A stretch of 64,000 bases of DNA, taken from contig NZ_LR722656.1 in NCBI RefSeq assembly GCF_902500225.1, forward strand, positions 1 through 64,000, written 5' to 3'. Origin of the DNA: Buttiauxella massiliensis. Lineage in GTDB: Bacteria; Pseudomonadota; Gammaproteobacteria; Enterobacterales; Enterobacteriaceae. Positions 1 to 9,032 of the stretch are shown piece by piece. Within the stretch, counting starts at the first letter, position 1; each line of letters opens with the position of its first letter. The notes below the pieces were generated by a model. That model did no database searches. It had not been told where the DNA came from and saw nothing but the letters and a program-made list of their open reading frames with translations. The translations under genes and the position numbers were made by a program.

Positions 1-73
1 CGACTTGTTCGACAACGGCCAATTTAAAGGATAGAGGGTAATCGCGTTGCGTGCGTTTAACGTACTGGTTCAT
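1..73 (-). CDS. Transposase OrfA-like protein, N-terminal fragment
   Basis: This is a partial gene that continues beyond base 1. The ATG at 73 is preceded by an AGGAAA ribosome site. The visible product begins MNQYVKRTQRDYPLSFKL and continues AVVEQV, which looks like the start of the helix-turn-helix OrfA of IS3-family transposases. These proteins bind the element's ends. Only 24 residues are visible, so neither the domain nor its integrity can be tested. It is read leftward, away from ygiN. Confidence 0.5.
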   Translation of the reverse strand, partial: MNQYVKRTQRDYPLSFKLAVVEQV

Positions 74-127
74 CACATTTTCCTCATAGTACGAGTTAAA
101 TGTGTCAACGCTATTTAGGACGGGTCA
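1..127 (-). mobile_element. Edge of an IS3-family-like insertion sequence
   Basis: The left edge of the window is the end of an insertion sequence whose body lies outside. The outer tip, read on the minus strand from 127, begins TGACCCGTCC, and the 5'-TG start is typical of IS3-family ends. A transposase-like reading frame with a good ribosome site begins 54 bases inside the tip and runs off the window. The element sits just downstream of the ygiN terminator, where E. coli has parE. The family is inferred from the tip and the first 24 codons only. Confidence 0.55.
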
Positions 128-139
128 AGAAAATAAAAA

Positions 140-166
140 AGGGAGCCGGTGTAAACACCGCTCCCT
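140..166 (-). terminator. Rho-independent terminator after ygiN
   Basis: A near-perfect hairpin (arms AGGGAG-CGGTGT and ACACCG-CTCCCT around a two-base loop) lies 21 bases past the ygiN stop. On the minus strand it is followed by a T-rich run (ttttttattttc). It should end the mdaB-ygiN transcript before the insertion element. Confidence 0.85.
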
Positions 167-187
167 CTAATCATTCGGTAAACCCAA

Positions 188-505
188 TTACTTAATTGCG
201 TCTTCCAGAATATGGATATGAACGTCCAGAACGTCGTCTTTAACAGTGACGCTGTGATTTTTCATGTGTTGTGTTTGCAGATGAGCTTCCAGGTGAGCCA
301 CGCTCTCCCATTTTTCCAGCATAAACACAGAATCTGGTGCAGTAGTCTGGAACGCGACTTGTGCGTTATGGTCGATGAGTGGCGCATAACCAAAGCAGCC
401 TTCCTCTTCGAGCACGGTAGGAATAATTTTTGCAAACGCGTCCAGTACAGCCTGGCGATGGTGAACACCAGGGCGGGTACGAATTTCAGCTATTACTGTA
501 ATCAT
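188..505 (-). CDS. ygiN: Quinol monooxygenase YgiN (ABM domain)
   Basis: The 105-residue product closely matches E. coli YgiN, a small dimeric antibiotic-biosynthesis-monooxygenase fold protein that oxidises menadiol-type quinols. With MdaB it is thought to form a cytoplasmic quinone redox cycle. The start MITVIAEIRTRPG and the central HLEAHLQTQHMK are recognisable. The ATG at 505 is preferred over an in-frame TTG two codons upstream, because AAGGAG sits six bases before the ATG. It is the second gene of an mdaB-ygiN unit (gap 30 bases) and is followed by a strong terminator. Confidence 0.93.
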   Translation of the reverse strand: MITVIAEIRTRPGVHHRQAVLDAFAKIIPTVLEEEGCFGYAPLIDHNAQVAFQTTAPDSVFMLEKWESVAHLEAHLQTQHMKNHSVTVKDDVLDVHIHILEDAIK

Positions 506-535
506 GTTCAACTCCTTGTTGTCGACATAAGACAG

Positions 536-1117
536 TTAAGCAAAAACTCGGCCCAGATGCTCGCGGTATTCTGTGATAAAACGCGGTACATCAGGCGCTT
601 TCATCACGTCGTTGGCGATAAATGTCGGCAGGCCTTCCATTCCAAGGAACTGGTTAGCTTTATGGAATGGCAGGTAAACACCATCCACACCAACGCCATG
701 GAAGAACTGTTCTTTGTCTTCAAATGCTTGCAGCGGGGCGTTCCAGGTCAGTGACAGCATGTAAGTTTTGCCCTGGATCAGGCCGCCGGAACCATATTTT
801 TTCTCTGCATCAGAGCGGGTACGACCATCGCTTGCATACAGTGAGCCATGACCTTCAGTAAATACATCATCAATGTATTTCTTCATGGTCCACGGTGCTC
901 CCATCCACCAACCTGGCATCTGGTAAATCACGGTATCGGCCCACATATATTTCGCGACTTCTTCTTTAATGTCGTACTCGCTGTCGGTACGTGTGACCTG
1001 AACATCATGCCCGAGGTCGCGCAAAAAGCTTTCCGCGACGTCGGTCAGGGTGTCGTTAAGTTGGCCGTTAGAATGGGCGAATTTTTTCGCACCATTAATA
1101 ATCAGAATGTTGCTCAT
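536..1117 (-). CDS. mdaB: NADPH:quinone reductase MdaB
   Basis: The 193-residue product equals the E. coli MdaB length. It is a flavodoxin-fold FAD protein that reduces quinones by two electrons with NADPH in the cytoplasm and protects against oxidative stress. The N-terminus MSNILIINGAKKFAHSNGQL, the FAD-side segment MPGWWMGAPWTMKKYIDDVF and GHGSLYASDGRTR are conserved. The frame is open 50 codons further upstream, but the family start at 1117 is clear and has a GAGGAC site. It probably forms an operon with ygiN. A CRP-like palindrome lies about 40 bases upstream. E. coli ygiZ, between qseC and mdaB, is absent here. Confidence 0.95.
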   Translation of the reverse strand: MSNILIINGAKKFAHSNGQLNDTLTDVAESFLRDLGHDVQVTRTDSEYDIKEEVAKYMWADTVIYQMPGWWMGAPWTMKKYIDDVFTEGHGSLYASDGRTRSDAEKKYGSGGLIQGKTYMLSLTWNAPLQAFEDKEQFFHGVGVDGVYLPFHKANQFLGMEGLPTFIANDVMKAPDVPRFITEYREHLGRVFA

Positions 1118-1156
1118 AGTTAGTCCTCGAATAATTGCGTCTGGCGCGGAGTCTAC

Positions 1157-1172
1157 CGTGATGGCTGTCACA
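1157..1172. promoter_or_regulatory. CRP-like operator upstream of mdaB
   Basis: The sequence CGTGA-TGGCTG-TCACA matches nine of the ten conserved positions of the CRP consensus TGTGA-N6-TCACA. Its centre is about 47 bases before the mdaB start codon. No -10 or -35 was assigned, so activation or repression cannot be inferred. Confidence 0.4.
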
Positions 1173-1238
1173 GTTAAATGCCATAAATAGGCAAAGACTT
1201 TTGCTAAAAACGCAATAATCAGAGAGCTGAATCCGTTT

Positions 1239-2594
1239 TTACCAGCGTATTTGTACCTGAAATCCACCGCTGGGGGCGTTTACGAAGATCGCCTGCATAC
1301 CGTGTAATGCAGCGATTCGCCTGACGATAGATAACCCGAGGCCGCTGCCGGTTTTTTCCTGCCCGGGTGGACGGAAGAAGCGTTCACCCAGTGAGGTAAG
1401 ATATTCAGGGCTGACGCCCGGGCCGTTGTCGGTCATCGTAATTTCGTGGCTCTGCAGAACGACATTGACTACGCTGCCGCGTGGGCTGTAACGCACGGCA
1501 TTGTCCAGCACGTTTCTGACCATCAAACTAAGTAGTAGCGGCTGACCCTGGCGTTTCACGTTCGGGTCTTGCACATCAAGGCGAATATCAATGCCTTCAC
1601 GCTGCGCCTCGTGATAAGCATCCATCACCGCATTTTGCAGTAGTGGCTGGAAAGGCACGTCCTGGACATCATCCAGACCCGCTAAAGAATCCAGCCGCGA
1701 TAAAGTCAGCAGTTGATCGACCAGACGAGTCGAGCGATCGATGCCTACGCTCAGGTTATTCAGTGCGTGATCGCGCATCGGTTCATCATTTTGTGCAAGC
1801 TGTGCCACTTCGGCCTGTACCTTTAATGCGGCGAGTGGGCTGCGTAGCTCATGTGCGGCATCAGAGGTAAAGCGCCGTTCGCGCTGCATAAACTCCCCGG
1901 TGCGGGTAAATAGCTGATTAAGCGCAATCACCAAAGGGCGTACTTCTTGTGGCAGGGTTTGCGTTGGCAGCTCACTGGCATCGTCTGGTTTGCGGCTACG
2001 TAATTGCAGTGCCAGTTTGTGAAGCGGGGAGAGTGCCCGGCTGACCAGCCATACCAACAACAGTAAGATCATCGGCGAGGCGATAAGCCATGGGGTGAGC
2101 TGAGATAAAACGATGTCCCGTGCCAGGTCTTCGCGGTATTCCCACTCCTGACCTACTACGATGCGGTATTTTCCGTCGGGTGTTGTCACCCAGACCATGC
2201 GCCACATATCGTCATCGCCCGCCAGTTTGCCATCAACAAATCCGTCACGCTGGTAGCGATAGCTGAGATACCTGCCGTTGTCGCCGTCGTTTAGCAGCAA
2301 CTGCCCGTTGGCGGTATAAATGGCGAAGGCGAGGGTGTCATCATCTTGTTTGCCTCGATGATGCGAAATCATCTTTTTGGTACGAGGCAATTGTGTATCG
2401 TTTTGCACGCCATCAAGCTCTAACGCGCTCAGGCGTTTGGCAAACAGCACTTGTTGGGTATCAAAGAGTTTATTGAGGGTTTTGCTGGTTTGCTGCCAGG
2501 CAGCAACACCTGCGCCGACCCAGGCAACCAGCGTGAGCAAAATAAACCCGGCAATGAGTCTTGCGCGTAAACTCTGAGTCACTTTTTTTATCAT
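1239..2594 (-). CDS. qseC: Sensor histidine kinase QseC
   Basis: The 451-residue inner-membrane kinase matches E. coli QseC (449). It senses autoinducer-3 and adrenergic signals and phosphorylates QseB. Transmembrane segments lie near residues 11-31 and 165-185 and enclose a periplasmic sensor with the conserved [21 protein letters not shown] linker follows, then the HisKA box [15 protein letters not shown] with the phospho-acceptor His248. The ATPase domain has an N-box ([11 protein letters not shown]), DNGPGV and GSGLGLSIV. Its ATG overlaps the qseB stop by four bases (ATGA), so translation is coupled. All catalytic motifs are intact. Confidence 0.95.
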   Translation of the reverse strand: MIKKVTQSLRARLIAGFILLTLVAWVGAGVAAWQQTSKTLNKLFDTQQVLFAKRLSALELDGVQNDTQLPRTKKMISHHRGKQDDDTLAFAIYTANGQLLLNDGDNGRYLSYRYQRDGFVDGKLAGDDDMWRMVWVTTPDGKYRIVVGQEWEYREDLARDIVLSQLTPWLIASPMILLLLVWLVSRALSPLHKLALQLRSRKPDDASELPTQTLPQEVRPLVIALNQLFTRTGEFMQRERRFTSDAAHELRSPLAALKVQAEVAQLAQNDEPMRDHALNNLSVGIDRSTRLVDQLLTLSRLDSLAGLDDVQDVPFQPLLQNAVMDAYHEAQREGIDIRLDVQDPNVKRQGQPLLLSLMVRNVLDNAVRYSPRGSVVNVVLQSHEITMTDNGPGVSPEYLTSLGERFFRPPGQEKTGSGLGLSIVRRIAALHGMQAIFVNAPSGGFQVQIRW

Positions 2595-3250
2595 TCTTCA
2601 CCTAACGTATAACCGATGCCGTGTACCGTGCGAATAAACCCACTGCCGAGTTTGCGGCGTAAATGGTGGATATGTACTTCCAGCGCATTTCGGGAAACAT
2701 CGTTCTCCCAGCTATAAAGTTTCTCTTCAATGAGCGTGCGCGGTAATACTCGTCCTGTGTTACGCATAAACAGTTCCAGCAAGGCAAACTCTTTGGGTTT
2801 TAGTTGCAGTGGTTCACCGTCGCGGGTAACGGTTAATTTAATCGGATCAAGTTCGACACCAGCATGGCAAAGGGTAGATTGAGCCTGCCCATGGTTACGG
2901 CGGATTAAAACCTGTAAGCGGGTGGCAACTTCTATTAACGCAAAGGGTTTACACAAATAGTCATCGGCACCAAGTTGTAATCCCTCAACTCGTTGTTCCA
3001 GGGCATCGCGCGCGGTTAGAATTAACACAGGTTCAGTTCGGCCATTACGACGCCAGTATTTTAAGATATCCAGTCCGTCGATTCCCGGCAGACTTAAATC
3101 CAGCACCACTGCGTCGTAGGGGGCTAAACTCAGAGCTGACTGACTTTGAAGGCCATCTGTAAACCAGTCGACGGTAAAACCCATTTTTGTCAGCCCGGCT
3201 TTGAGTCCGTCGCCAATGAGCTTATCGTCTTCAATTAGTAATATGCGCAT
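2591..3250 (-). CDS. qseB: Response regulator QseB
   Basis: The 219-residue OmpR/PhoB-type regulator has the same length as E. coli QseB. The receiver domain shows the acidic pair IEDD at 7-9, phospho-acceptor Asp51 (LDLSLPG) and the KPF lysine. The C-terminal winged helix ends [20 protein letters not shown]. The start at 3250 (MRILLIEDD) is chosen over an ATG seven codons upstream from family alignment. It is the first gene of qseBC and diverges from ygiW. PmrA/QseB-type TTAA repeats lie in the shared intergenic region. Confidence 0.95.
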   Translation of the reverse strand: MRILLIEDDKLIGDGLKAGLTKMGFTVDWFTDGLQSQSALSLAPYDAVVLDLSLPGIDGLDILKYWRRNGRTEPVLILTARDALEQRVEGLQLGADDYLCKPFALIEVATRLQVLIRRNHGQAQSTLCHAGVELDPIKLTVTRDGEPLQLKPKEFALLELFMRNTGRVLPRTLIEEKLYSWENDVSRNALEVHIHHLRRKLGSGFIRTVHGIGYTLGEE

Positions 3251-3374
3251 GGTGTTTCCCTTACTGCCCATTTGCGGGAAGTTAATAACTTTTGCGAGGG
3301 TGTGTACAGGGGAAAAATACGATGCTTCGGCATGGTGCGCAATTTACTAAAAAAAGCGATTTTTGATGGGAGAA

Positions 3375-3392
3375 TTAAGATCGCGTTAAGAT
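3375..3392 (+). promoter_or_regulatory. PmrA/QseB-like direct repeat in the qseB-ygiW intergenic region
   Basis: Two copies of TTAAGAT start exactly 11 bases apart (3375 and 3386), and a related TTAAAT starts at 3401. OmpR-type regulators of the PmrA/QseB group bind direct TTAA repeats at this period. The position 51 bases before ygiW and 125 bases before qseB would suit control of one or both genes. The site is inferred from pattern only. Confidence 0.45.
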
Positions 3393-3442
3393 CTATCACG
3401 TTAAATAGCACTCATGAAATCATTCATAAAAGGAAAATTAAA

Positions 3443-3847
3443 ATGAAAAAAATAGCCGCTATTATGACTATTCTCGCTATTACAGCAGCACCTGCACTGG
3501 CTGCAAATCAGGGCGGGTTCTCCGATCCGAACGCAGCGCCTGCCACCACACAAACTCAAACCGCAGGCGGTTTTGTAGGCCCAAGTGGCAGCAACACCAC
3601 GGCGACACAGGCCAAGTCACTGTCTGACGATACCTGGGTCACTATGCGCGGTAAAATTGAATCCCGCATCGGCGGTGACCATTACATCTTCCGTGATACA
3701 TCTGGCACCATTAATGTCGATATCGACCATAAGCGTTGGAATGGCCAGACTATCACTCCGCAAGATACCGTTGAGATTCAAGGTGAAGTCGATAAGGACT
3801 GGAACTCTGTTGAAATCGACGTGAAGCAAATTACCAAAGTAAAATAA
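3443..3847 (+). CDS. ygiW: Periplasmic BOF-domain stress protein YgiW (VisP)
   Basis: The 134-residue product has a Sec signal peptide (MKKIAAIMTILAITAAPALA, cut before ANQGG). A Gly/Thr/Gln-rich linker follows, then a bacterial OB-fold domain from about residue 60 (DDTWVTMRGKIESRIGGDHY through VEIQGEVDKDWNSVEIDVKQI). E. coli YgiW is 130 residues; in Salmonella the protein (VisP) contributes to virulence, stress resistance and periplasmic ligand binding. The ATG at 3443 follows AGGAAAA. An open frame extends upstream, but the signal peptide fixes this start. It is divergent from qseBC and is followed by a terminator. Confidence 0.92.
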   Translation: MKKIAAIMTILAITAAPALAANQGGFSDPNAAPATTQTQTAGGFVGPSGSNTTATQAKSLSDDTWVTMRGKIESRIGGDHYIFRDTSGTINVDIDHKRWNGQTITPQDTVEIQGEVDKDWNSVEIDVKQITKVK

Positions 3848-3854
3848 TGCCCCG

Positions 3855-3879
3855 AATGAGCCGCAATTTGCGGCTCATT
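3855..3879 (+). terminator. Terminator after ygiW
   Basis: Perfect 10-bp arms AATGAGCCGC and GCGGCTCATT enclose a five-base loop. They start eight bases after the ygiW stop and lead into a T-rich run (tttcttcc). Confidence 0.85.
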
Positions 3880-3966
3880 TCTTCCTCCCTCACTTCTCTT
3901 AAAGATACGCACTCCTCTGTGACTACGACTGCCAGATAAGGTACTATCGGCGGCAATTACGCCGTT

Positions 3967-4092
3967 TATACCCGTCATACTTCAAGCTGCAGATGCGTTG
4001 GCTGCACTCAGTCACCCCAGTCACTTACTTAAGTAAGCTCTTGGGGATTCCTGAGTTTGCCGCCTTTCTGCAACTCGAATTATTTAGGGTAT
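3967..4092 (+). repeat. ERIC element, full length
   Basis: This is an enterobacterial repetitive intergenic consensus unit of about 126 bp. It has the end sequences TACCCGTCATACTTCAAG and CTCGAATTATTTAGGGTA and the central palindrome around CACTTACTTAAGTAAG. It fills the ygiW-parC gap, so transcripts entering parC from upstream would carry its hairpin. Confidence 0.93.
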
Positions 4093-4132
4093 GTGGCCAC
4101 ACTCGGCTCGTCAGTTTGAGGATGAATAATTA

Positions 4133-6403
4133 ATGAGTGATTTAACTCATGATGGTGCAGAACGCCTTGCGCTGCACGAATTCACGGAAAATGCTTATCT
4201 CAACTATTCCATGTACGTCATTATGGACCGCGCCCTGCCGTTCATTGGCGATGGTTTAAAGCCCGTACAGCGTCGTATCGTCTATGCGATGTCGGAGTTG
4301 GGATTAAGCAATAGCGCTAAATTCAAAAAATCTGCCCGTACCGTCGGTGACGTGCTGGGTAAATACCATCCGCACGGCGACAGCGCTTGCTATGAAGCCA
4401 TGGTATTGATGGCGCAGCCATTCTCCTATCGCTACCCACTGGTTGATGGCCAGGGAAACTGGGGTGCGCCAGATGATCCGAAATCCTTCGCCGCGATGCG
4501 TTATACCGAATCGCGCCTGTCGAAATATGCTGAAGTCCTGCTGGGTGAATTAGGTCAGGGGACGGTTGACTATGTGCCGAACTTTGACGGCACCATGCAG
4601 GAGCCGAAAATGCTACCTGCGCGTCTGCCGAATATCCTGCTTAACGGCACCACCGGTATTGCCGTTGGTATGGCAACCGATATTCCTCCGCATAACTTAC
4701 GTGAAGTAGCGAAAGCGGCAATCACTCTGATTGACCAGCCGAAAACTACGCTCGATGAGCTGCTGGATATTGTTCAGGGCCCGGATTACCCGACAGAAGC
4801 CGAAATCATCACCCCGCGTGAAGAGATACGCAAAATTTACCAGAACGGCCGTGGTTCTGTGCGTATGCGTGCCGTGTGGAAAAAAGAAGATGGCGATGTG
4901 GTGATCACCGCGTTACCACATCAGGTTTCCGGTGCGCGCGTACTTGAGCAAATTGCCAACCAAATGCGCGCTAAAAAGCTGCCAATGGTTGAAGACTTGC
5001 GCGATGAGTCGAACCACGAAAACCCAACGCGTCTGGTGATTGTTCCCCGTTCTAACCGTATCGACGTCGAGCAGGTGATGAATCACCTGTTTGCCACCAC
5101 CGATCTTGAGAAAAGCTATCGCATTAACCTCAATATGATCGGCCTGGATAACCGTCCATCGGTGAAAAACCTGCTGGAAATTTTGACCGAATGGCTGGTT
5201 TACCGTCGCGAAACGGTGCGCCGTCGCCTTAGCTACCGTCTCGAAAAAGTTCTCAAACGCCTGCATATCCTCGAAGGTTTGCTGGTGGCATTCCTCAATA
5301 TTGACGAAGTGATCCACATCATTCGTACTGAGGATGAGCCGAAGCCGGTGTTGATGTCGCGCTTTGAGTTAAGCGAAACCCAGGCTGAATCTATCCTCGA
5401 GCTGAAATTACGCCACCTGGCAAAACTTGAAGAAGTGAAGATTCGCGGCGAACAAGCCGATCTGGAAAAAGAGCGTGACCAATTGCAGGGGATTCTGGCG
5501 TCTGAACGCAAAATGAATACCTTGCTGAAGAAAGAATTGCAGGCAGATTCTGATGCTTATGGCGATGACCGCCGTTCACCACTGCGTGAACGTGGCGAAG
5601 CGAAAGCCATGAGCGAGCACGACATGACTCCGTCTGAGCCTGTAACCATTGTGTTGTCGCAAATGGGCTGGGTGCGTAGCGCCAAAGGCCATGATATCGA
5701 CGCGCAAGGGCTAAACTACAAAGCGGGCGACAGCTATCTCGGTTCTGCCAAAGGCAAGAGCAACCAGCCGGTGGCGTTTATCGACTCCACCGGGCGAAGC
5801 TACGCGCTTGACCCGATAACGTTGCCTTCGGCGCGCGGCCAGGGTGAACCGTTGACCGGTAAACTGACGCCGCCGCCAGGTGCAGTCGTTGAGCACGTAT
5901 TAATGGCACCGGACGACCAGAAACTGTTGATGGCGTCTGACGCGGGCTACGGTTTTGTCTGCACCTTTAACGATTTAGTGGCACGCAACCGTGCGGGTAA
6001 AACGCTGATCTCATTGCCGGAAAATGCGAAAGTCATGCCGCCAATGGAAATTTCAAGTGTGGACGACATGCTGCTGGCGATTACCGCCGCAGGCCGTATG
6101 CTGATGTTCCCGGTCGGTGATTTGCCGCAGCTTTCCAAAGGTAAAGGGAATAAAATCATTTCGATTCCTTCGGCGGAAGCGGCAAAAGGCGAAGACAAAC
6201 TGGTTCATCTATTTGTATTGCCGCCGCAAAGCACCGTTACTTTGCACGTCGGCAAGCGCAAAATTAAACTTCGTCCGGAAGAGCTTCAAAAAATCACTGG
6301 TGAGCGTGGCCGTCGCGGCACATTGATGCGTGGGCTACAACGCATTGATCGTGTTGAAGTTGATTCTCCGCTTCGCGCAAGTGCAGGTGATAGCGAAGAG
6401 TAA
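4133..6403 (+). CDS. parC: DNA topoisomerase IV subunit A
   Basis: The 756-residue product matches E. coli ParC (752), with four extra residues after MSDL. With ParE it forms topoisomerase IV, which decatenates replicated chromosomes. The winged-helix DNA-gate domain holds the catalytic Tyr124 ([14 protein letters not shown]). The quinolone-determining region reads [13 protein letters not shown], with Ser84 and Glu88 (E. coli 80 and 84) as in susceptible strains. A coiled coil near residues 430-490 and a C-terminal beta-pinwheel follow. It stands alone between an ERIC and a degenerate ERIC, and parE is not in the window. Confidence 0.97.
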   Translation: MSDLTHDGAERLALHEFTENAYLNYSMYVIMDRALPFIGDGLKPVQRRIVYAMSELGLSNSAKFKKSARTVGDVLGKYHPHGDSACYEAMVLMAQPFSYRYPLVDGQGNWGAPDDPKSFAAMRYTESRLSKYAEVLLGELGQGTVDYVPNFDGTMQEPKMLPARLPNILLNGTTGIAVGMATDIPPHNLREVAKAAITLIDQPKTTLDELLDIVQGPDYPTEAEIITPREEIRKIYQNGRGSVRMRAVWKKEDGDVVITALPHQVSGARVLEQIANQMRAKKLPMVEDLRDESNHENPTRLVIVPRSNRIDVEQVMNHLFATTDLEKSYRINLNMIGLDNRPSVKNLLEILTEWLVYRRETVRRRLSYRLEKVLKRLHILEGLLVAFLNIDEVIHIIRTEDEPKPVLMSRFELSETQAESILELKLRHLAKLEEVKIRGEQADLEKERDQLQGILASERKMNTLLKKELQADSDAYGDDRRSPLRERGEAKAMSEHDMTPSEPVTIVLSQMGWVRSAKGHDIDAQGLNYKAGDSYLGSAKGKSNQPVAFIDSTGRSYALDPITLPSARGQGEPLTGKLTPPPGAVVEHVLMAPDDQKLLMASDAGYGFVCTFNDLVARNRAGKTLISLPENAKVMPPMEISSVDDMLLAITAAGRMLMFPVGDLPQLSKGKGNKIISIPSAEAAKGEDKLVHLFVLPPQSTVTLHVGKRKIKLRPEELQKITGERGRRGTLMRGLQRIDRVEVDSPLRASAGDSEE

Positions 6404-6461
6404 TCAAAAAATGGCGGCTGAAAGGCCGCTAGATTGGTATATTTCACGCTTAAGCAAGTCG

Positions 6462-6551
6462 TACACCCGTCATCATTCAAGTTGCAGTGCCCTGACTACC
6501 CCCATACTTACAGTCTGGTGCTTTCCTGCATCGCGAATTATTTAGGGTATA
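6462..6551 (+). repeat. Degenerate, internally deleted ERIC-like element
   Basis: The ends match ERIC (TACACCCGTCAT with TTCAAGTTGCAG, and GCGAATTATTTAGGGTATA). The core is shortened to about 90 bp and no longer carries the AAGTAAG palindrome. It ends 31 bases before the plsC start codon, so it lies in the plsC leader or promoter. Confidence 0.75.
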
Positions 6552-6582
6552 CTTGTCAGCGCTTTTGGCTTTTGAGGTTGTT

Positions 6583-7338
6583 ATGCTATCCATCGTACGT
6601 TTTATTATCGTTATAATTTATTGCATCCTGGTGAGCATTTTTGGCTGTATTTATTGCCTGTTCAGCCCACGTAACCCACGCCACGTTGCAACTTTTGGCC
6701 ATCTGTTTGGGCGTATGGCACCGGTGTTCGGTTTGAAAGTCGAAACCCGTTTACCGGAAGGTCATGAAAATCACCCGACGGCGATTTATATCTGTAACCA
6801 CCAGAATAATTTCGACATGGTGACAGCAGCGAGTATTGTGCAGCCGCCGACAGTGACCGTCGGGAAAAAAAGCCTGCTGTGGATTCCCTTTTTTGGCCAA
6901 ATCTACTGGCTGACCGGAAATATGCTGATTGACCGTGACAATCGCGCCAAAGCCCTGAGTACCATTTCCCAGGTGGTGGCGCAGATTCAGAAACGTAAAA
7001 TTTCGGTCTGGATGTTCCCTGAAGGCACGCGTAGTCGCGGTCGAGGCCTGCTGCCGTTCAAAACCGGCGCATTCCATGCAGCAATTGCTGCGGGCGTCCC
7101 AATTATTCCGGTGTGTGTTTCCAATACCAGCAATAAAATTAAGCTAAACCGTTGGAATAACGGTTTGGTTATTGTCGAAATGATGGAGCCAATTGATATC
7201 AGTGATTATGGCAAAGATCAGGCGCGTAAACTCGCTACTCATTGCCGCGATATCATGAGAGAAAAAATCGCCGAATTAGATAAAGAAGTCGCGGAGCGTG
7301 AAGCCTCCGGTCGAGTTGAGAAAAAGCAGGCGAGCTGA
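6583..7338 (+). CDS. plsC: 1-acyl-sn-glycerol-3-phosphate acyltransferase
   Basis: The 251-residue inner-membrane enzyme acylates lysophosphatidic acid at sn-2 to give phosphatidic acid, the precursor of membrane phospholipids. The N-terminal membrane helix (residues 1-25) precedes the catalytic HX4D motif CNHQNNFDMV (His73, Asp78). The substrate-binding FPEGTRSRGRG and the VPIIPV motif are present. Start MLSIV at 6583 follows E. coli PlsC; an in-frame start ten codons upstream would fall at the ERIC-like repeat edge. It lies downstream of parC, as in E. coli. Confidence 0.96.
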   Translation: MLSIVRFIIVIIYCILVSIFGCIYCLFSPRNPRHVATFGHLFGRMAPVFGLKVETRLPEGHENHPTAIYICNHQNNFDMVTAASIVQPPTVTVGKKSLLWIPFFGQIYWLTGNMLIDRDNRAKALSTISQVVAQIQKRKISVWMFPEGTRSRGRGLLPFKTGAFHAAIAAGVPIIPVCVSNTSNKIKLNRWNNGLVIVEMMEPIDISDYGKDQARKLATHCRDIMREKIAELDKEVAEREASGRVEKKQAS

Positions 7339-7356
7339 TCGCTTTTATTTTGGTGG

Positions 7357-7438
7357 TATACCCAAAATAATTCGAGTTGTGGGTCGGGGGTAAGTGAGTG
7401 CAGCCAATTCCCCCCACAACTTGAAGTATGACGGGTAT
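7357..7438 (-). repeat. Short ERIC-like element, reverse orientation
   Basis: Both ends match ERIC in reverse (TATACCCAAAATAATTCGAG and CTTGAAGTATGACGGGTAT), but the unit is only about 82 bp. It keeps TAAGTGAGTGCAGCCAA from the core. It can fold end to end as a long hairpin between plsC and ftsP. Confidence 0.75.
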
Positions 7439-7478
7439 TTGTGCCGCCCTACGTTGTTAAGTTTCACATGGAGTTAAT

Positions 7479-8891
7479 ATGTCACTCAGTCGGCGTCAGT
7501 TTATACAGGCATCAGGAGTCGCACTTTGTGCAGGCTCGGTGCCGCTGAGGGCAAACGCAGCAGGGCTGCAGCAACCTTTACCCGTACCACCTTTATTAGA
7601 ATCCCGCCGTGGGCAACCATTGTTCCTGACGCTACAGCGTGCGCACTGGTCATTTACCGGTGGTGCTAAGGCGCCGGTCTGGGGTCTGAACGGACGTTAT
7701 CTGGGGCCGACCATCCGTGTATGGAGCGGCGATGACGTGAAGATGATTTACAGCAATCGCCTACAAGAAAATATCGCTATGACGATTGCTGGTTTGCAAG
7801 TTCCAGGCCCGTTAATGGGTGGCGCCGCACGTCTGATGCAGCCCAATGTTGATTGGGCGCCCGTGCTGCCGATTCGCCAGCAGGCCGCAACATTGTGGTA
7901 TCACGCCAACACGCCTAACCGCACGGCAAAGCAGGTTTACAATGGCCTGGCGGGCATGTGGCTTATCGAAGATGAAGTCAGCAAAAATCTGCCGATTCCT
8001 AACCACTATGGTGTCGATGACTTCCCGGTCATTATTCAAGATAAGCGCCTCGATAACTTTGGCGCGCCTGAATATGAAGAGCCGGGCAATGGTGGATTTG
8101 TGGGCGACACACTGCTGGTAAATGGTGTGCAGGGGCCATATGTTGAGGTCTCTCGCGGTTGGGTGCGTTTGCGTTTGCTGAACGCTTCTAACTCGCGCCG
8201 CTATTTACTGCAAATGAGCGATGGCCGTGCGATGCATGTTATTTCCAGCGACCAGGGTTTCCTGCCTGCACCGGTTTCCGTAAAGCAACTCTCACTGGCT
8301 CCGGGCGAACGCCGTGAAATTCTGGTGGATATGAGTGATGGCAAAGAAGTGTCGATAACCTGCGGTGAAGCGGCCGGTATCATGGACAGAATCCGTGGTT
8401 TCTTTGAGCCATCGAGCATTCTTATTTCCACGTTGGTTCTGACATTACGTGCCACCGGTCTGCTGCCGTTAGTGACTGATACATTACCAATGCGCTTGCT
8501 GCCGGATGAGATTATCAATGGCAACCCGGCGCGTAGCCGTGAAATTACTCTCGGCGAAGATCCCGGTATTAACGGTCAGCTATGGGATATGAAACGCATT
8601 GATATTCAGACTCAGCAAGGCACCTGGGAGCGCTGGACCGTGCGTTCCGATATGCCACAATCCTTCCATATTGAAGGTGTGAGTTTCCTGATTAAAAACG
8701 TCAATGGTGCAGCACCATTTGGTGAAGACCGCGGTTGGAAAGATACAGTTTGGGTCGATGGGCAGGTTGAGTTATTGGTCTATTTTGGCCAGCCTTCCTG
8801 GGAGCATTTCCCATTCCTCTATACAAGTCAGACGCTTGAAATGGCAGACCGTGGTTCTATCGGTCAATTGCTGGTGCAGCCTGCGCCATAA
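7479..8891 (+). CDS. ftsP: Cell division protein FtsP (SufI)
   Basis: The 470-residue periplasmic protein has the multicopper-oxidase fold but lacks copper, and it stabilises the divisome under stress. It is a classic Tat substrate: the N-terminus MSLSRRQFIQASGVALCAG carries the twin-arginine SRRQFI motif, a moderate hydrophobic stretch and an ANA-A cleavage site. Three cupredoxin domains follow with strong identity to E. coli SufI (same length), such as DDFPVIIQDKRLDNFG and FHIEGVSF. The start is well placed (GGAG, seven bases). A terminator follows. Confidence 0.96.
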   Translation: MSLSRRQFIQASGVALCAGSVPLRANAAGLQQPLPVPPLLESRRGQPLFLTLQRAHWSFTGGAKAPVWGLNGRYLGPTIRVWSGDDVKMIYSNRLQENIAMTIAGLQVPGPLMGGAARLMQPNVDWAPVLPIRQQAATLWYHANTPNRTAKQVYNGLAGMWLIEDEVSKNLPIPNHYGVDDFPVIIQDKRLDNFGAPEYEEPGNGGFVGDTLLVNGVQGPYVEVSRGWVRLRLLNASNSRRYLLQMSDGRAMHVISSDQGFLPAPVSVKQLSLAPGERREILVDMSDGKEVSITCGEAAGIMDRIRGFFEPSSILISTLVLTLRATGLLPLVTDTLPMRLLPDEIINGNPARSREITLGEDPGINGQLWDMKRIDIQTQQGTWERWTVRSDMPQSFHIEGVSFLIKNVNGAAPFGEDRGWKDTVWVDGQVELLVYFGQPSWEHFPFLYTSQTLEMADRGSIGQLLVQPAP

Positions 8892-8899
8892 ACCATTTT

Positions 8900-8926
8900 A
8901 GGTCCTTTCCATCAGTGAAAGGACCT
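8900..8926 (+). terminator. Terminator after ftsP
   Basis: 10-bp arms AGGTCCTTTC and GAAAGGACCT flank a seven-base loop just after the ftsP stop. They are followed by TAGATTTT. Confidence 0.75.
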
Positions 8927-9032
8927 TAGATTTTAACACGGCAATAACACTTCATTTTTGACCCCATACCAGCGTATAATCGCCGGCTTTGGTTATTTTT
9001 AAATCATTTTTTATTCATTTTTCGGAAGCATT

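Noticed and set aside
212..754. A 180-codon open frame on the plus strand opposite ygiN and mdaB
   Set aside because: It is antisense to two well-conserved genes, has no ribosome site and no family resemblance.
3967..4092. ERIC palindromes considered as a CRISPR repeat or riboswitch
   Set aside because: No regularly spaced repeats with unique spacers occur in the window, and the sequence matches the ERIC consensus end to end.
6412..6430. Possible parC terminator (GCGGC ... GCCGC)
   Set aside because: The stem is only five base pairs and no U-run follows.
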